The position numbers were made by a program, and so were the translations under genes. DNA of 64,000 nucleotides from Euryodendron excelsum (Eukaryota > Streptophyta > Magnoliopsida > Ericales > Pentaphylacaceae). Under the pieces are notes generated by a model. It ran no database searches. It was not told the DNA's origin and was given only the letters and a program-made list of their open reading frames with translations. Every line of letters begins with the position of its first letter. The first letter of the stretch is position 1. This document shows positions 61,457 to 64,000 of this stretch, piece after piece. The DNA lies in contig CM065381.1 in the NCBI GenBank assembly GCA_033060915.1, forward strand, positions 38,229,336 to 38,293,335, written 5' to 3'.

Positions 61457-61564
61457 TGTCGCGCCCAGATTTTTCACACTCGAAGAATACACACATAAGC
61501 GGGAAAAATACTATATTCTCTCGTTAGAACTCATTCTCCTAAAAAAATGAGTGCGACTTGGTTT
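61457..61564 (-). mobile_element. Terminal 108 bp of a minus-strand Ogre-type LTR
   Basis: TGTCGCGCCCAGATTTTTCA and the following ACTCTCTCGTTAGAACTCA block match the left ends of LTRs A-C. It is cut at 61565 by the start of a + strand LTR, consistent with insertion of that LTR into it. Confidence 0.75.
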
Positions 61565-61746
61565 TGTAAGCACCCCATTTTTGACCGCTCGGCAGTCTGC
61601 ACTCCGTCCAGACTTGTTTTCAAGTCATTGTGGGCATATTCCTATCGAAATCAACTTTCCAAGTCTAATCCCGTCTATCTATCGTCTCGCGGGCCCACTA
61701 GGCCCAAATAGAGGCAAGATGACCAAAATGCCCTTAGGGGCATTGT

Positions 61747-62120
61747 CCTTTTCTTTCCAATCCCACTCTCGAGATATTTTATTCCTCGAGACGGTTCCAA
61801 CTCAGGCACGTCTTTTCGAAGACGGTAAGACGCCTTTCCAATCCCACTCGCGAGACAATTTATTCCTCGAGACGGTTCCAACTTAGGCACGTCTTTTCGA
61901 AGACGGTAAGTCCCCTTTCCAATCCCACTCTCGAAACAGTTTATTCCTCGAGACGGTTCCAACTCAGGCACATCTTTTTGAAGACGGTAAGACCCCTTTC
62001 CAATCCCACTCTCGAGACTGTTTATTCATCGAGACAGTTCCAATCCAGGCACGTCTTTTCAAAGACGGTAAGTCCCCTTTCCCATTCCTCTCTCGAGACA
62101 ATTTATTCCTCGAGACAGTC
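61747..62120 (+). repeat. 81-bp tandem array in LTR F
   Basis: Four full units and one partial unit share CCTTTCCAATCCCACTCTCG, then TTTATTCCTCGAGACGG, then GGCACGTCTTTTCGAAGACG and GTAAG. Each full unit contains a CGTCTT-TTCG-AAGACG hairpin or a one-base variant of it. Confidence 0.88.
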
Positions 62121-63030
62121 CAAGTAGCGAAAGTACTCATGAAACCGTTAGAGTAGCAGAAATACTCACAAATAGGTCGATATAGGGAATTGCCAGCAAA
62201 CCCCTGTGTCATGACGACCACTGTCAGAGTGGCGGAAACACTCAAAACCCAGGTCAACACCAGTGTCTGTTAGCCCACTTTGGTGAAAAATGACCAAATT
62301 GCCCTTTGGACCTTTTCCGAGACTTTCCGGTCAAAATGACCATCTTGCCCCTAGGCATCTGAATGCCCCGGGAACCACACCGGCTCTGGGTATCAAATCG
62401 GTAACCTTCTAAGACTGCTTTTTGTAGTGTTCTCAACCTCCCTTTACCTTTTCAGATCATTCTGAGTCAGTTCCGGCAAACCCGGTACAAAATGACCGTT
62501 TTGCCCCTAGTGGGCTGGTCTCTTTTTTTGACCACACCGGCTCTGGGTATCAAACCGGCAACCTTTGGGAACATTTTAAATAATGTTTCTAGATCCCAAG
62601 TCTTCTTCCTGGACAGTTTGAGTCTGTCCCGGCAGTTTCTCGGTCCGATTGACCGTTTTGCCCCTAAAGGCCCGGTCAACCTTTTCGACCCATCTTATCC
62701 TCATTTCTCAAGTCAAATACCTTCAGGACACTATTTTAAGTGTTCTTGCTCTTTTCCGGCCTTCCGGGTCATTCATGGCTCCTTCAAATCATTCCCGGAC
62801 TTTCTAGAGTCACTCCTAGTGAAGCCAAGCTAAAAATTGCACGGTAGTCACTAGTACAGGTGCTCAAATCTAGTCAAAGATACATTGCTTGCCAACCTTA
62901 AATATTTCCTAAATGGCTGGCGCCACTACTAGTGGCACCAAGCCAAAAATTGGCCTGGCGCCGCTCTTAGTGGCGCCAGTGTGAATTCTGGCCTGGCGTC
63001 ACTGCAACAGGCGCCAGTGTTGTCCAACCT

Positions 63031-63040
63031 CTATAAATAC
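63031..63040 (+). promoter_or_regulatory. TATA box of LTR F
   Basis: CTATAAATAC followed by AGAGCGTCC, preceded by GGCGCCAGTG. It is the best-preserved promoter box of the family in this window and directs transcription rightward. Confidence 0.7.
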
Positions 63041-64000
63041 AGAGCGTCCTCCAACATGAAAAGGATCTGCAAACTCAATCTAAAAATTACATATTTCGAT
63101 ATACAAAGCTCGAGCACACCCTAAATCCTAGCTTCCCTAGGTTTTCTAAACCCTAGCCACCATACACTAAACCCTAGCCTCCTATACACTCATACAGACC
63201 CCCATACACTCATACATTAACCTTCAACCCTCCTTCAAAGACTTGAAGAGTTGTAATCTGAAGTTTGAAGATTGAAGGTGGCTCTTGAAGATTGAAGACG
63301 AAGATCAAGACGAAGACCGAAGAAAGCAAGGCGCGCAAAATAAACAAGATACAAGGTAGGTTCTCCATTTAAATTTTCGCACTTCCCCCCTCTCTCTTTG
63401 CTCTCCTAATCCACTTGGGTTTTCTCTATTTTAATCTCCCATCTCTTTTCCCCCCTTTCTTTGCATGTTTGAAACAAGGGGACTCCTGGTCCATGTGTAG
63501 GATTAGACTATTGGAGAGTCACAGTGTCGGGGGCTTTCTTCTAGTCTAACTAGAGACCATGTGGGTCCGGCCCCCTTGATTATGTGGTGAAACCTTAGCC
63601 TTGTATGTTCACGACACCAAAATTGCATTGTGCATATCATGATCTTGCATCTTCCAAAAACCATTTTCAAAGTTGTTTTTCAAATCGTTTTCAAACTTGT
63701 TTTCAAAATTGCATCAAAATCTCTTTTTCAAAACATGTTTTCAAAATCACAATCCTAGGGTGATTCTAGCTTTTCCATGGCTAGGATTGCTTTAAGAAAG
63801 TGTTACATTTAAAGTGACCAATATGATCCATATTTTCAATTCTTGTTGTTTTCAAAACCGCTTTCCTAAAGTGGTTCTAGCCCTCCTATGGTTAGAATTG
63901 CTTTAGGAAAGTGAGATGTTTTTACACTTCCTAAAAACTCTTTTCCTAAAAATCTCTTTCAATATACTTTCCTAAAACCCTCCTCTCCAAAGTTGTTTTT

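Larger units (their letters stand above)
61565..64000 (+). mobile_element. Ogre-type LTR F, 5' half, continues beyond the window
   Basis: It starts TGTAAGCACCCCATTTTTGACC and shows the full U3 layout in + orientation. In order it has an 81-bp tandem array (61747-62120), palindromes, 157-bp spaced GCCCCTA boxes (62347, 62503, 62660), GGCGCC palindromes (62920-63020), a TATA box (63031-63040), and the start of the low-complexity tract. About 2.4 kb of an expected 5 kb is inside the window. Confidence 0.88.

Noticed and set aside
1..64000. tRNA, rRNA, CRISPR arrays, riboswitches, organelle-derived genes
   Set aside because: None was seen on either strand. The only tRNA-like matches are the 12-18 base primer-binding sites.

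Overview
The window is nuclear DNA of a flowering plant, most likely a eudicot. Three intron-bearing or single-exon genes of plant-specific families sit in AT-rich DNA between blocks of Ty3/gypsy retrotransposons of the Tat/Ogre type. Those blocks have very long LTRs (4.6-5.1 kb) and a primer-binding site complementary to the 3' end of tRNA-Arg, which is characteristic of that lineage. The species cannot be fixed from the sequence. There are no rRNA or tRNA genes, CRISPR arrays or bacterial operons.

Layout. 1-26.6 kb is an Ogre-type cluster. It holds the 3' part of a + strand LTR (1-1747) with PBS and a decayed gag (about 3.2-4.5 kb). It is followed by two minus-strand LTRs (7608-12477 and 16454-21099) flanked on both sides by internal sequence, with relics of integrase, of the region after the protease, and of an ORF1-like protein. 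A solo LTR (21513-26609) lies to their right, bounded by the perfect 5-bp target duplication GATTA. 28.3 kb carries a small hairpin element.

29.1-35.8 kb holds a truncated, degenerate first-exon copy and then a complete seven-exon gene for an NCL-type Na+/Ca2+ exchanger with two EF-hands (579 residues). 37.35-41.16 kb is a complete, young, non-autonomous LTR element. Its LTRs are near-identical and about 1.03 kb long, its TSD is CATAG, it has an iMet-tRNA PBS on the minus strand, and it has no gag or pol.

43.1-44.75 kb is a three-exon gene for a secreted X8/CBM43 callose-binding type protein with a His run. It is followed by a tandem, broken duplicate of its exons 2-3 (45.4-47.2 kb). 48.5-49.3 kb is a minus-strand ATL-family RING-H2 ubiquitin ligase gene. 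49.4-55.3 kb is AT-rich intergenic DNA with a hAT-type MITE (52423-52826, 8-bp TSD). 55.3-64.0 kb is again retrotransposon debris: a very old LTR end, a region with a 33-nt C run, a retroelement protein tail, two tandem LTR 5' portions, and a + strand LTR (61565 onward) that runs off the window.

The three genes share no obvious pathway. NCL would be an endomembrane Ca2+/Na+ transporter, the X8 protein a cell-wall or plasmodesmal callose binder, and the ATL protein a membrane-anchored E3 ligase. The most unusual signals are structural. The long LTRs carry U3 arrays of short palindromes whose arms co-vary between copies, and a period of about 157 bp. The non-autonomous element carries four hairpin modules with different but self-complementary arms and related 4-nt loops, each just after a CCACCACT box.
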